DNA of 45,328 nucleotides, taken from Candidatus Gastranaerophilales bacterium (GTDB lineage: Bacteria > Cyanobacteriota > Vampirovibrionia > Gastranaerophilales > Gastranaerophilaceae). The position numbers and the translations under genes were made by a program. Below, piece by piece: positions 23,602 to 31,815 of this stretch. Positions within the stretch are counted from its first letter, which is position 1; each line of letters starts with the position of its first letter. The notes beneath the pieces are model-generated. The model did not search any database. It was not told the origin of the DNA and was given only the letters and a program-made list of their open reading frames with translations. The stretch lies in the NCBI GenBank assembly GCA_944323705.1, contig CALUTM010000010.1, positions 1-45,328 of the forward strand, read 5' to 3'.

Positions 23602-23611
23602 CTGTATACAG
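23602..23611 (-). promoter_or_regulatory. Possible operator upstream of the toxin-antitoxin locus
   Basis: CTGTATACAG is a perfect 10-bp palindrome 13 nt before the toxin ATG. A TTGACA box (minus strand, 23624-23619) and a TATAAT (23596-23591) flank it, but with a 22-bp gap, so the exact promoter is uncertain. Confidence 0.35.
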
Positions 23612-23654
23612 GACACACTGTCAAGATACGACTATTTTTATTCCTATAGACTTA

Positions 23655-23712
23655 TATAATAAGCAAAGCCTCTTACAGTGCTTATTATACGTAAAATCAT
23701 GGTTTTACGTAT
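23655..23712 (-). terminator. Two consecutive hairpins downstream of miaB
   Basis: First stem: TATAATAAGCA (23655-23665) with TGCTTATTATA (23679-23689). Second stem: ATACGTAAAA (23687-23696) with TTTTACGTAT (23703-23712). They share three bases, so only one can form fully at a time. They may end the miaB transcript, but no T-tract follows on the minus strand. Confidence 0.45.
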
Positions 23713-23756
23713 CCGTCGAAATTAATTTAAAAAGGCGTCAATTGTTATAAAAATAA

Positions 23757-25130
23757 CTAATTTATCATTTCGCCTCTCAAATACCACGTGCGGGCGGAGG
23801 TTATTTTTACATTCACGAATTCGCCTGTAATATCCTCATCATACGGTATATGGACAATCTTATTATTTCTGGTTCTGCCGGAGATAATATTGGCACCTCT
23901 GCCGCTTCCCCCTGCTTCCTCATACTTTTCAATAAGAACTTCCATTTCACGCCCTATGTATTTTTGGTTGGATTTTAGGCAGCACTCCCTGTTATGTTCG
24001 TTCAGGCGTGCAAGTCTTTCCGTTTTAACTTCTTCGGGAACGTATAAATCGACCCATTTCGCAGCAACGGTTTTCTCTCTCGGAGAATATGCGGCGGTAT
24101 TTGAGTAATCAAGTTCTAATTCAGTCATCGCTTTCAATGTATTTTGGAATTGTTCTTCGGTTTCCCCCGGAAAACCCGCAATAAAATCGCTTGTAATAGT
24201 AACATCGGGTATTCTTGAGCGGATATTTTCACATATCCTTTTATATGTTGCATAATCATATCTTCTGTTCATTTTCTTTAAGACATAATCATCACCTGAT
24301 TGCATCGGAATATGAAAATATTCACATACCTTATCAAGCTCTATCACTGTATCAATAAGTTCTTCCGTAATATCAGTCGGGTAAGAGGTCACAAATCGGA
24401 TTCTGAATTTACCATCCAAAGCATTTACCCTCCTCAATAACCACGCAAGATTAATAACTTTCCCCTCTTCATCTTTTGTATATCCCCAAGGGTTTTCTTC
24501 CGTCTTTTCAGCAAGCCATTTGCCGTAACTGTCTACATTTTGCCCGAGAAGAGTAATCTCTTTAAAGCCCTCTTGCAGAGCCTTTTTGACTTCATTAAGT
24601 ATAAGTTCAGGTTTCCTTGAACGTTCTCGCCCTCTGGTATAAGGTACAATACAGTAAGAACAAAAATTATTACACCCCTCCATAATAGGCACCCAGGCGT
24701 TAACGCTTTTTACGCGGTTAATTTGGATATCGGATTCTTCATAAGGTTTTTCTTCGGTTGAAACAACCCTCTCTCCGGCTTCAATCCTTTTGACAAGATT
24801 AGGAAGCTCGTAAAGCCTTTGTGTTCCTATAACTAAATCAACATACGGAGCACGCTTAAAGAGCTTTTCCCCCGCCTGTTGTGCAACACAGCCTGCAAAA
24901 ACTATCTTCAAATCAGGTTTCTTTTTCTTCCATTTTCCCCAAACCCCGATTGCACTATATGCCTTATCTTCAGACAATTGTCTTATAGAGCAGGTGTTTA
25001 TTATAAGCATATCCGCTTCTTTTGGGTTCTCTGTCTGCGTATAACCGCAATGTTCAAGCATTCCGTACATACGCTCCGCGTCTGATTTATTCATCTGGCA
25101 GCCTAATGTTTCTATATATACCTTTTTCAT
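23757..25130 (-). CDS. miaB: tRNA-2-methylthio-N6-dimethylallyladenosine synthase
   Basis: This 457-residue radical-SAM methylthiotransferase modifies A37 of tRNAs reading UNN codons. The N-terminal UPF0004 domain has three cysteines for the auxiliary cluster: ETLGCQMNKS (C11), INTCSIRQ (C47) and FAGCVAQQ (C81). The radical-SAM cluster motif is GCNNFCSYCIVPYTRGRE (CxxxCxxC, about 153-160). It continues with LLGQNVDSYG and SDFIAGFPGETEEQF, and ends in a TRAM domain. Length is normal for MiaB, as opposed to RimO or MtaB. GGAGG precedes the ATG closely. It stands alone. Confidence 0.95.
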   Translation of the reverse strand: MKKVYIETLGCQMNKSDAERMYGMLEHCGYTQTENPKEADMLIINTCSIRQLSEDKAYSAIGVWGKWKKKKPDLKIVFAGCVAQQAGEKLFKRAPYVDLVIGTQRLYELPNLVKRIEAGERVVSTEEKPYEESDIQINRVKSVNAWVPIMEGCNNFCSYCIVPYTRGRERSRKPELILNEVKKALQEGFKEITLLGQNVDSYGKWLAEKTEENPWGYTKDEEGKVINLAWLLRRVNALDGKFRIRFVTSYPTDITEELIDTVIELDKVCEYFHIPMQSGDDYVLKKMNRRYDYATYKRICENIRSRIPDVTITSDFIAGFPGETEEQFQNTLKAMTELELDYSNTAAYSPREKTVAAKWVDLYVPEEVKTERLARLNEHNRECCLKSNQKYIGREMEVLIEKYEEAGGSGRGANIISGRTRNNKIVHIPYDEDITGEFVNVKITSARTWYLRGEMIN

Positions 25131-25196
25131 TTTTCCTCCGGTTTCTTTATTTTATTACAAACAAAACTAAAATATCGAGTGGCATGTATAGCTTAA

Positions 25197-25225
25197 TTGA
25201 CAGTTTTTTGTGTTATTGTTAAGAT
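25197..25225 (+). promoter_or_regulatory. Sigma-70-type promoter of uridine phosphorylase
   Basis: TTGACA (25197-25202), a 17-bp spacer and TAAGAT (25220-25225). The gene then has a normal leader with AAGGAG before ATG 25251. Confidence 0.75.
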
Positions 25226-25250
25226 AAGTTTTTCTGATAAGGAGATTTAT

Positions 25251-26009
25251 ATGAAATATTCAACAGACGGAACACAGTATCATATTGGTTTAAGAGAAGG
25301 TGACATCGGAGAATATGTAATTTTACCGGGCGACCCGAAGAGGTGCGAAAAAATAGCTGCATACTTTGATGACGCCAAGCTTATTGCGGATAGACGCGAA
25401 TTTACAACATATACAGGCAGCTTGAACGGCATCAGGGTTAGTGTAACCTCTACAGGCATCGGCGGACCTTCTGCTGCAATTGCCTTGGAAGAACTTGTTA
25501 AAGTAGGGGGCAAATATTTTATAAGAGTCGGAACCTGCGGCGGAATGGATTTGGACGTCAAAAGCGGCGATTTGGTAATTGCAACAGGAGCAATCAGGAT
25601 GGAGGGAACAAGTAAAGAGTACGCCCCCATAGAATTCCCCGCCGTTGCAAATTATGATATCGTAACTTCTTTAATACAAGCCTCAAAAAAACTCAATATG
25701 CCATACCACGTCGGTGTGGTAGAATGTAAAGACTCGTTTTACGGGCAGCACAGTCCCGATTTAATGCCCGTAAGCTATGAACTCAATAATAAATGGAATG
25801 CTTGGCTGAAACTCGGATGCCTGGCTTCCGAAATGGAATCGGCGGCTCTGTTCACGGTGGGCAGCTATTTGAAAGTCAAAGTCGGCTCAATTTTTCTCAC
25901 CGTCGCTAATCAGGAGAGAGAAAAACTCGGAATGGAAAATCCTGTGGTGCATGATACGGATTCCGCAATAAAAACAGCGATTGAGGCTATAAAAATACTA
26001 ATAGCTTGA
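25251..26009 (+). CDS. udp: Uridine phosphorylase
   Basis: The ATG at 25251, with AAGGAG 8 nt upstream, gives 252 residues. The NP-1 fold features are [20 protein letters not shown] (phosphate-binding glycine and the GDP motif), RVGTCGGM, and [12 protein letters not shown] with the tail [11 protein letters not shown], where the Glu-Met-Glu segment binds ribose. These define the uridine phosphorylase branch of nucleoside phosphorylases. It splits uridine to uracil and ribose-1-phosphate in salvage. A pyrimidine/thymidine phosphorylase gene lies at 35670, so this genome segment has two pyrimidine nucleoside salvage enzymes. Confidence 0.92.
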   Translation: MKYSTDGTQYHIGLREGDIGEYVILPGDPKRCEKIAAYFDDAKLIADRREFTTYTGSLNGIRVSVTSTGIGGPSAAIALEELVKVGGKYFIRVGTCGGMDLDVKSGDLVIATGAIRMEGTSKEYAPIEFPAVANYDIVTSLIQASKKLNMPYHVGVVECKDSFYGQHSPDLMPVSYELNNKWNAWLKLGCLASEMESAALFTVGSYLKVKVGSIFLTVANQEREKLGMENPVVHDTDSAIKTAIEAIKILIA

Positions 26010-26034
26010 CAAACATTATTATGTACGTTATACT
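26006..26034 (+). promoter_or_regulatory. Near-consensus sigma-70 promoter
   Basis: TTGACA (26006-26011), exactly 17 bp, TATACT (26029-26034). It overlaps the last codons of udp and is the strongest promoter in the window by eye. The expected start is near 26041, inside the palindrome that follows. Confidence 0.85.
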
Positions 26035-26065
26035 TTCCTTGTATCGATATATCGATACAAGGAAA
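26034..26065. promoter_or_regulatory. 32-bp perfect palindrome over the transcription start (operator candidate)
   Basis: TTTCCTTGTATCGATA is followed directly by its reverse complement, with no loop. It begins at the last base of the -10 box and ends within the Shine-Dalgarno of the leader peptide. This position is ideal for repression by a dimeric regulator. It lacks a T-tract, so it is not a typical terminator for udp. Confidence 0.75.
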
Positions 26066-26071
26066 TGTTTT

Positions 26072-26128
26072 ATGCAAAATAACTCAATCGTAAATTTAAA
26101 CAGAAGTTGGTGGCGTCGGTCAGTTTAA
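26072..26128 (+). CDS. Trp-Trp leader peptide (18 aa)
   Basis: ATG 26072, with AAGGA 7 nt upstream, opens the peptide MQNNSIVNLNRSWWRRSV and stops at TAA 26126-26128. Tandem Trp codons followed by Arg resemble known trp operon leader peptides, such as the ...GWWRTS end in E. coli. Its codons cover the 5' arm of a 14-bp stem and its stop lies in the arm of a second stem, so translation would decide which RNA fold forms. No trp biosynthesis gene follows; the downstream gene is an unknown membrane protein. That the peptide senses charged tRNA-Trp is inference from its form. Confidence 0.6.
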   Translation: MQNNSIVNLNRSWWRRSV

Positions 26129-26173
26129 CTGCCCGAATATTTCACTGTTCTGTTTAAATTTTGGGTAGTTAAA
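26092..26173 (+). ncRNA. Pseudoknot-capable leader RNA (candidate attenuator or riboregulator)
   Basis: Stem 1 pairs 26092-26105 (AAATTTAAACAGAA) with 26148-26161, 14 of 14 bases. Stem 2 pairs 26124-26134 (TTTAACTGCCC) with 26163-26173 (GGGTAGTTAAA), 11 bp with one G-U. Stem 2's first arm lies in the loop of stem 1 and its second arm starts 1 nt after stem 1, the geometry of an H-type pseudoknot. A third, exclusive option is AAAACC (26171-26176) with GGTTTT (26183-26188). A small local hairpin (CGGTCAGT/ACTGCCCG, 26117-26135) also competes. Confidence 0.6.
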
Positions 26174-26282
26174 ACCTCAAACGGTTTTGTCTGCTCTCTA
26201 TTTACTTGTGTTAACGATTGTAAACAAAACCGCCGGGGTCAGGCAATTTTCAAGTTTCACAAGTTTTAGGAATACAGACGTC

Positions 26283-27476
26283 ATGACAAAAGTTAACAAC
26301 GACAATTTAATTAACAAGTTACCCAAAAGCCTCAAACCTGCCGCAAAATTTGTACGGCATCAGGAACAGGCTTCGGGACTTTCTACCACCCGTTTTATAC
26401 AGGACGTATCCACCTGTTTAATTCCGAAAGCTGTTTTTTCACGCAGTTTAGCAGACTTAACCGAGAATACTTTTCTTGAGACTTCGGAGGAAACACTTAT
26501 TTACCTCGTTCCCGCTGTTTTGGGCGAAAAAGTTTCAAGAAAAATTTTTTCCAAAGGGCTTGATAATAATTTAAAAAAGGAGGTTGCGACGACCGGGGTC
26601 GAACTCCTTGAAAAGGGAGGGAAAAACAACAAAAAAGTATTACCCGTAAAAGCGGCTATCGCTCTTGCTGCAATGCTTATACCGCTTACTGAATTTTCAT
26701 TGAATTATATAAAAAATCTTATGACACTAAAACTTTTCAAAAAAAGTGATTTCAGAAATATTGCCTCCTTAGAAAATACTCAAGAAGACCTTAATCATCA
26801 GGATAAAGTGAGAAAAAGTGCCAAAAAACATATCGGAATAGCAGGAGGACTCTATGCGGGATGTCTTGGGCTAGCTGCACTTCTTGCAACAAAAGGTAAG
26901 AACTCCAAAATTCTTCAAAATATTTCGGAGTTTATTGTAGCCCCCGGAAACAAACTCTTCAAAAAATCACCCAAAGCTAAAAATTTTGTAAATAAGTATT
27001 TTTGTATGGATTTTGCAAGCGAAAACGGTAAATTATGTTTGAGCAAAGGGCAGCTTACGACCTGTGTTCTGACAGGCGGTGCTGGATACTTCGGAGCTTC
27101 TGCTGACAGGGGCAAGGAGAATTTAAAAGAAACCGCAACAAGATTTCCACTGGTAGCACTGTACGTTATTACAGGAAGTGAACTGGTTGAAAAAGGTTTT
27201 ACCAGACTTTTACAAAAAATGGGTAAATGCAAGGATTTAATCGGAAAAGATTTAAAGGTTCCAAAATTTGATGAACTGAAAAAATTGGCAGAAGAACTTG
27301 CGAAAAAAAGAAATACTTCTATTGAAAATGAGTATAAATCACTTGTTAAACAAAAAATCATGATAAAAGGGCTTCCGTACCTGTTTGCAATAGGTGTAAT
27401 GGGATTTTTCGTCGCCGGAATGACAGTACACTTTACGAAAAAGAGATACGAAAATGCTCAAAAAAAAGAGGCATAG
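26283..27476 (+). CDS. Unknown multi-pass membrane protein under a structured leader
   Basis: I chose ATG 26283 (397 residues; AGGA 11 nt upstream). The frame is open from TTG 26187 or GTG 26208, so up to 32 more residues are possible. Likely membrane segments are AAIALAAMLIPLTEFSL, IGIAGGLYAGCLGLAALLA, VALYVITGSELV and LPYLFAIGVMGFFVAGMTV near the C-terminus. A conserved-looking block is TTRFIQDVSTCLIPKAVFSR and the following TENTFLETSEETLIYLVPAV. Between the helices it is lysine-rich. I recognise no family. The stop codon sits in the loop of the terminator hairpin. Its upstream palindrome, leader peptide and RNA fold suggest tight, conditional expression. Confidence 0.75.
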   Translation: MTKVNNDNLINKLPKSLKPAAKFVRHQEQASGLSTTRFIQDVSTCLIPKAVFSRSLADLTENTFLETSEETLIYLVPAVLGEKVSRKIFSKGLDNNLKKEVATTGVELLEKGGKNNKKVLPVKAAIALAAMLIPLTEFSLNYIKNLMTLKLFKKSDFRNIASLENTQEDLNHQDKVRKSAKKHIGIAGGLYAGCLGLAALLATKGKNSKILQNISEFIVAPGNKLFKKSPKAKNFVNKYFCMDFASENGKLCLSKGQLTTCVLTGGAGYFGASADRGKENLKETATRFPLVALYVITGSELVEKGFTRLLQKMGKCKDLIGKDLKVPKFDELKKLAEELAKKRNTSIENEYKSLVKQKIMIKGLPYLFAIGVMGFFVAGMTVHFTKKRYENAQKKEA

Positions 27477-27488
27477 CCTCTTTTTTTT
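27461..27488. terminator. Bidirectional Rho-independent terminator
   Basis: AAAAAAAGAGGC / GCCTCTTTTTTT forms a 12-bp stem with a 3-nt loop and T-tracts on both strands. It serves the plus-strand membrane protein, whose stop codon is in the loop, and the minus-strand rubrerythrin operon, whose stop is inside the T-tract. Confidence 0.92.
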
Positions 27489-28026
27489 AATAATTCTTTG
27501 CTTTTACCATAAAGTAGCTTTTAGGATGTTTGCACACCGGACAAATCTCTACGGCAGAAGTTCCGCTATATGAGAAACCGCAATTAGCACACTCCCAAAC
27601 CACCGATTCTGATTTTTTGAAAACTTCATCCTTTTTTATATTTTCCAAAAGTTTTCTGTATCTTTCTTCATGCTCTTTTTCTATCTTTGCGACATTTTCA
27701 AATAAAAGAGCTATGTCATCAAACCCCTCTTCTCTAGCCTCTTTAGCAAATGTAGCGTACATATCGGTCCACTCATAATTTTCACCTGCAGCAGCATCTT
27801 CCAAATTTTCCAAAGTTGAACCTACAGAACCGCCGTGGAGTAATTTGAACCATATTTTTGCGTGCTCCTTTTCATTATTTGCGGTTTCTTCAAAAATCTT
27901 TGCTATGTGGACATAGCCGTCTTTCTTTGCCTGCGATGCATAATAAGTATACTTATTTCTTGCCTGCGATTCGCCGGAGAATGCTTCCATTAAATTTTTC
28001 TCTGTTTTTGAGCCTCTTAATTCCAT
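27487..28026 (-). CDS. Rubrerythrin
   Basis: The ATG at 28026, with AAAGG about 9 nt upstream, gives 179 residues. The ferritin-like domain has the di-iron motifs [17 protein letters not shown] and [14 protein letters not shown], then [20 protein letters not shown] with EKEHEERY. The C-terminal rubredoxin-like domain is [12 protein letters not shown] and [12 protein letters not shown] (two CxxC). Rubrerythrin reduces hydrogen peroxide in anaerobes. It starts 17 nt after the GH57 gene, so it is the last member of a three-gene operon closed by a strong terminator. Confidence 0.94.
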   Translation of the reverse strand: MELRGSKTEKNLMEAFSGESQARNKYTYYASQAKKDGYVHIAKIFEETANNEKEHAKIWFKLLHGGSVGSTLENLEDAAAGENYEWTDMYATFAKEAREEGFDDIALLFENVAKIEKEHEERYRKLLENIKKDEVFKKSESVVWECANCGFSYSGTSAVEICPVCKHPKSYFMVKAKNY

Positions 28027-28043
28027 CCAAAACAACCTTTCTT

Positions 28044-30572
28044 TTAACTTTTTCCTACCAGTGCCCTGTTAAACATCTGTTTATAATAATCCATATTTAT
28101 ATTTAAATTCTCACCGATTTCAAACAGCATAACCAATAAATCTCTATCCGCCTGACAAGAAATTTTTTGAATAAGCTCTTCTATGTTGGTAACAATTTTT
28201 GAAAAATAATAACTTTGAGCCTCTGCAATATCAACCTTAATTTCAAGCTTTGATATACAATCCAAAAGTTCCAAAGTTGCATCAACCTGCTGCAAGTCTA
28301 AAGCGTATGACAGCCTGTTGATATTTTGGGCAATTTTTCTGCTAAAAATCTTTGAAGTCGGAGTCTTATCGATTTCTATACCTATTCTTTTTGCCTCAAA
28401 GTTTATATCGGATGCTTGCTGAATAATATCTTGATCCAAAAATCCCCTTGAATCCATAAACAAATCATTAAATTGTTTTGTCAAAACGTACTGTGCAGAG
28501 ATTTTAAACTCTTTCGGTATATCAAGCCCCAATGTCTGCATCTGATATATAGACCCCTTACCCTCGTTATACATCGACTCATAAGTATTTGCAAACAATT
28601 GTAATTTACCCTTAAGCATCGTTTGTAGAATTTTACGTCTTTCTTCAATAAATATATCTTTAAGAGTAAAGTATTCCGCTCCAAAATAACTGTCAATGGT
28701 TCTAATAATTTCCGTAAGCGGAGAAACAAGATAGGTGCGGACCAGTTCTTTTTGTATATCCAAAAATTCTTCATCCGTCGAATATTCCTTGATAGCACAT
28801 TGGAAATCTCCGCCGGAGAATTGGAGCAATACAAATATCATGTTGGATTTTTCCAACGTAACTTTGGATTCCACCTCTATATGACCTGTCACTAGCTTTG
28901 AGTTACCTTTTGTGACACTTTTGTATGAATGTTTTCGGATTGTATAACAATAAACATTTTCCTCATCCTCAACATCAGAATACAAAGACGAAATCGCCCA
29001 CAGACTTACTATTTGCTTTGCCGTAACGACCGAAGGCTTAACAAATTTTTCATAAACATCTTTTCCGGTCCCGAATTCCGGAATATTACTTTTGGCTTCC
29101 TTTAATATTTCCAAAAACGGAGTTTCCAAATCTTTCTTTAAGAACGATTTTGCCAACTGCATTACTCTGGCAGCATATTTCATAATCTGTACGGTTTCTA
29201 TACCCGAGATTTCCGAGAAAAACCAACCGCAGCTTGTGTACATAAGCATTGCCTGACGCTGAATTTCAAGAAGTTCCATTGCACGAACTTTTTGTTCGTC
29301 TTCAAGTTCCGGCAAAAAATACTCTTCTTGGAAATTTTTTACGCTTATATCGCTTCTGTCCATGATGACCGTAATATAGTTATCTCTGGCTTCTTGCGGA
29401 TTTTTAAAATATTTCTTTCCCTGTTTATGATAAAGGGCTGTCATCTCATCTCTTAAAAAGTCAAGAGCATTTCTCAGTGGTTTTCTCCATTTTTGGTTCC
29501 ACCCCGGATGTCCGCCCGTAGAGCAGCCGCAATCGTCACACCATCTGCCCACACCGTGGAAGCAACTCCAGGAAGAAACGGGCTTTATCTCAACTTCCCA
29601 ATCACTTCTGTATTTTTCAAGGTACTCACCGTAATTTGTTATTGTAAAGCCTTCTTCCTTTACCTTAACCTTTAATGCATACGCAAGTGCCATATCACCA
29701 AATTTTGTATGGTGACCGTAACTTTCACCATCAGTTGCAATATGTACAAGCTGAGGATAATTTCTCAAGTCGGAAATCCCATCCTTAAGCCTGCTGACAA
29801 ACTTATTTCCATCGGTTAAGAGTTCATCAAACGCGACCGAGCGTGAAATTGCACCGTCATAAAAGAAAAGATCTATATATTTTCCCGGGGCGGATTTTAT
29901 ATTGTATCTGTATGAACGTGCAGGGTCAATATTACCCCAACTGACATCCTGCCATGTGCTCTCACCTTGTTTTCTTATTTTTTGTGCCTGATACGGTGAA
30001 AGAATGGTAAATTTTATACCGTTTTCAACAAGTACACGCAATGTATCATCATCAACAGCGGTCTCAGCAAGCCATATACCCTCAGGTTTTCTGCCAAAAC
30101 GGTATTCAAAATCCTTTATTCCCCATTTTACCTGAGTTTGCTTATCTCTTTCATTTGCAAGAGGCATTATCATGTGGTTATAGACCTGTGCTATTGCATT
30201 ACCATGCCCGGAGTGCATACGTCTGGAATTTATATCGGCCTTAATAATTCGCTCGTACGCAAGCGGAGCAAACTCCTCCATCCAGGAGAGGAGTGTCGGA
30301 CCAAAGTTATAGCTTATATATTCATAGTTATTAACAACATTCAGGATTTGATTTTTTGAATTTACAATTTTTGAAACGGAATTGGGATTATAACATTCCG
30401 CATTAATCCTTTCATTCCAATCGTGGTAAGGCTGAGCACTGTCCTGCTGCTCTATAGCTTCTAACCAGGGATTTTCTCTCGGCGGCTGATAGAAGTGACC
30501 GTGTATGGTTAAAAATACTTTCTTTTTCTCTTTATCCTTTTCTTGCTTTAATTCCGTTTTATTATCTGCCAT
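28044..30572 (-). CDS. Glycoside hydrolase family 57 protein with DUF3536-type C-terminus
   Basis: This 842-residue protein starts its catalytic barrel with [20 protein letters not shown], the GH57 His-rich opening. [20 protein letters not shown] and [20 protein letters not shown] carry the likely nucleophile Glu of motif 3, and [16 protein letters not shown] is another conserved block. The second half (about 420-842) is a long alpha-helical region of the DUF3536 kind. There is no signal peptide, so it acts in the cytoplasm, probably on alpha-glucans such as glycogen; the exact reaction (amylase, branching enzyme or other) is unknown. It begins 1 nt after the stop of the secreted unknown gene. 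Confidence 0.88.
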   Translation of the reverse strand: MADNKTELKQEKDKEKKKVFLTIHGHFYQPPRENPWLEAIEQQDSAQPYHDWNERINAECYNPNSVSKIVNSKNQILNVVNNYEYISYNFGPTLLSWMEEFAPLAYERIIKADINSRRMHSGHGNAIAQVYNHMIMPLANERDKQTQVKWGIKDFEYRFGRKPEGIWLAETAVDDDTLRVLVENGIKFTILSPYQAQKIRKQGESTWQDVSWGNIDPARSYRYNIKSAPGKYIDLFFYDGAISRSVAFDELLTDGNKFVSRLKDGISDLRNYPQLVHIATDGESYGHHTKFGDMALAYALKVKVKEEGFTITNYGEYLEKYRSDWEVEIKPVSSWSCFHGVGRWCDDCGCSTGGHPGWNQKWRKPLRNALDFLRDEMTALYHKQGKKYFKNPQEARDNYITVIMDRSDISVKNFQEEYFLPELEDEQKVRAMELLEIQRQAMLMYTSCGWFFSEISGIETVQIMKYAARVMQLAKSFLKKDLETPFLEILKEAKSNIPEFGTGKDVYEKFVKPSVVTAKQIVSLWAISSLYSDVEDEENVYCYTIRKHSYKSVTKGNSKLVTGHIEVESKVTLEKSNMIFVLLQFSGGDFQCAIKEYSTDEEFLDIQKELVRTYLVSPLTEIIRTIDSYFGAEYFTLKDIFIEERRKILQTMLKGKLQLFANTYESMYNEGKGSIYQMQTLGLDIPKEFKISAQYVLTKQFNDLFMDSRGFLDQDIIQQASDINFEAKRIGIEIDKTPTSKIFSRKIAQNINRLSYALDLQQVDATLELLDCISKLEIKVDIAEAQSYYFSKIVTNIEELIQKISCQADRDLLVMLFEIGENLNINMDYYKQMFNRALVGKS

Positions 30573-30573
30573 A

Positions 30574-31074
30574 TTATTTAACTCCGTTATCGTCAGCCGC
30601 TTTCTTTGTAACGGTAAGCTGCTTTACATCAACCCAGGCATCACCCAGAGCATCCGAAAAAACAACCCCCTTTATTTCAATCTCATCATCCGTTTTTAGG
30701 TCAATAAATTTTTCGGCTTCGGTTCTTTGCATAAATAATTTCATCTCTGATAAAGGAATGTCATGAGTAGTGTCATCCCTCTTTATCAAAAAAGAAATGT
30801 AATCGTCCGAGGACTTGAATGCAGGTTTGTAATCCAAGCCCAAAGTCGAAAATTTATCAAACTTTGCCTTCATCAAAACAGTCTTATTCAAATAAGATGA
30901 AGGAGAATTAACAACCGTAAGCGGAGCTACCTGAAAAACCTGAGTCTTTTCTACTGTCGAGGCTGACGGTGCGGGTTGTGCTGATACTTTATCCAAACAC
31001 ACGGCACTTGTGGTAAAAACAGCCGCACTTAACATAACCAACATGGCAGATTTTATATATTTAAAATATCTCAT
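30574..31074 (-). CDS. Exported protein of unknown function
   Basis: The start at 31074 has GAGAGG 7 nt upstream and gives 166 residues with a signal peptide (SAMLVMLSAAVFTTSAVCLD). The mature part is a beta-rich domain: NKTVLMKAKFDKFSTLGLDY, DDYISFLIKRDD, and DDEIEIKGVVFSDALGDAWV with a final strand VDVKQLTVTK. The pattern looks like an OB-fold in which a permissive 'moving a bound' strand follows the D/N-K-T-V motif, as in DUF4920/bacterial OB proteins. A Cys just after the hydrophobic run could also be lipidated. It leads an operon with GH57 and rubrerythrin. Role unknown. Confidence 0.75.
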   Translation of the reverse strand: MRYFKYIKSAMLVMLSAAVFTTSAVCLDKVSAQPAPSASTVEKTQVFQVAPLTVVNSPSSYLNKTVLMKAKFDKFSTLGLDYKPAFKSSDDYISFLIKRDDTTHDIPLSEMKLFMQRTEAEKFIDLKTDDEIEIKGVVFSDALGDAWVDVKQLTVTKKAADDNGVK

Positions 31075-31139
31075 ATAATACCCTCTCTTTACCCAACATT
31101 GTAACATGCTTTAAATTAATTGTAAATTTGGAACTCTTC

Positions 31140-31169
31140 TTGCATTTGTATATTACTTTCTGATATATT
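31140..31169 (+). promoter_or_regulatory. Promoter of the sigma-factor gene (leaderless type)
   Basis: TTGCAT (31140-31145), an 18-bp spacer, TATATT (31164-31169) preceded by TGA. ATG 31177 lies 7 nt beyond, with no Shine-Dalgarno sequence. Confidence 0.5.
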
Positions 31170-31176
31170 ATATTAT

Positions 31177-31815
31177 ATGAAAGATATCAATACCATAAAC
31201 AGAGAGCGTAAAGGACGGGATAATCTTATCCGTTATAAAGATTTAATTGAAACTATATCAAAGGTTGAGTTTAAGAAGTTTTCATCCCTTGGTTTGATTG
31301 AGCTTTCAGAAGTAATAAGTCTTGCAAATTATACGGTTTATTATCTGGTTAATAATTCCAGATCAGAAGATTTGTACAATACGGCATACTTAACAAAAGC
31401 CGTCAAGTGGGCTATCAGAAACGAAATGAGAAGACGCTACAAATGGTATGTGATGAAAAATCAGGAAGCCTCCGAACAGGAAAAGATAAAAGATGCCGTG
31501 TACAAAACAATTCTTTCAATAGAAGAAATGGCTGATGCAGAGAATCCTACACTCATCAAAGATTCTCACAGAACGCCCGAGGAGAAGGCTGAAATCGTAG
31601 AATTAAAAAACAGAATCTGCGAAATTATGAAAAAACTTTCACAAAGAGAACAAGATTTAATTGAAGCCAAGTATTTCTATGATAAAAAGCTCAAAGACAT
31701 TTCTGCGGAATTTAATATATCGCAATCACGCATTTCAAGGATTATACAAAATGCTTTGGACAAAATAAAAAAAGAATTATTAAAACAGGAAGAAATAGAT
31801 GAAAACAATATTTGA
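31177..31815 (+). CDS. Sigma-70 family factor, FliA-like
   Basis: This 212-residue alternative sigma factor has region 2 at about 45-95 (SLANYTVYYLVNNSRSEDLY, then LTKAVKWAIRNEMRRRYKWY). Region 4 lies at about 150-205: KLSQREQDLIEAKYFYDKKL, then the helix-turn-helix DISAEFNISQSRISRIIQNA. Region 1.1 is absent and region 3 is short, as in the FliA/SigD/group 3 sigma factors. A perfect sigma-28-type promoter stands in the same window at 21326, and a flagellin gene at 3258. The gene seems leaderless. Its last 17 nt overlap the start of gcvPB, an odd partner. General-stress group 3 function is the main alternative. Confidence 0.85.
   Translation: MKDINTINRERKGRDNLIRYKDLIETISKVEFKKFSSLGLIELSEVISLANYTVYYLVNNSRSEDLYNTAYLTKAVKWAIRNEMRRRYKWYVMKNQEASEQEKIKDAVYKTILSIEEMADAENPTLIKDSHRTPEEKAEIVELKNRICEIMKKLSQREQDLIEAKYFYDKKLKDISAEFNISQSRISRIIQNALDKIKKELLKQEEIDENNI

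Noticed and set aside
26072-26128. Calling this a true trp operon attenuator
   Set aside because: The peptide resembles trpL, but no trp gene follows and the possible terminator stem (AAAACC/GGTTTT) is weak. I report only a leader candidate.
26034-26190. Retron, integron attC or insertion-sequence end
   Set aside because: No reverse transcriptase, integrase or transposase motif is found in the downstream 397-residue protein, and the inverted arms do not follow attC spacing. A cis-regulatory leader fits better.
30574-31074. Lipoprotein call
   Set aside because: A Cys follows the hydrophobic stretch (SAVCLD), but the -3 to -1 residues do not form a convincing lipobox, so I describe it as exported only.
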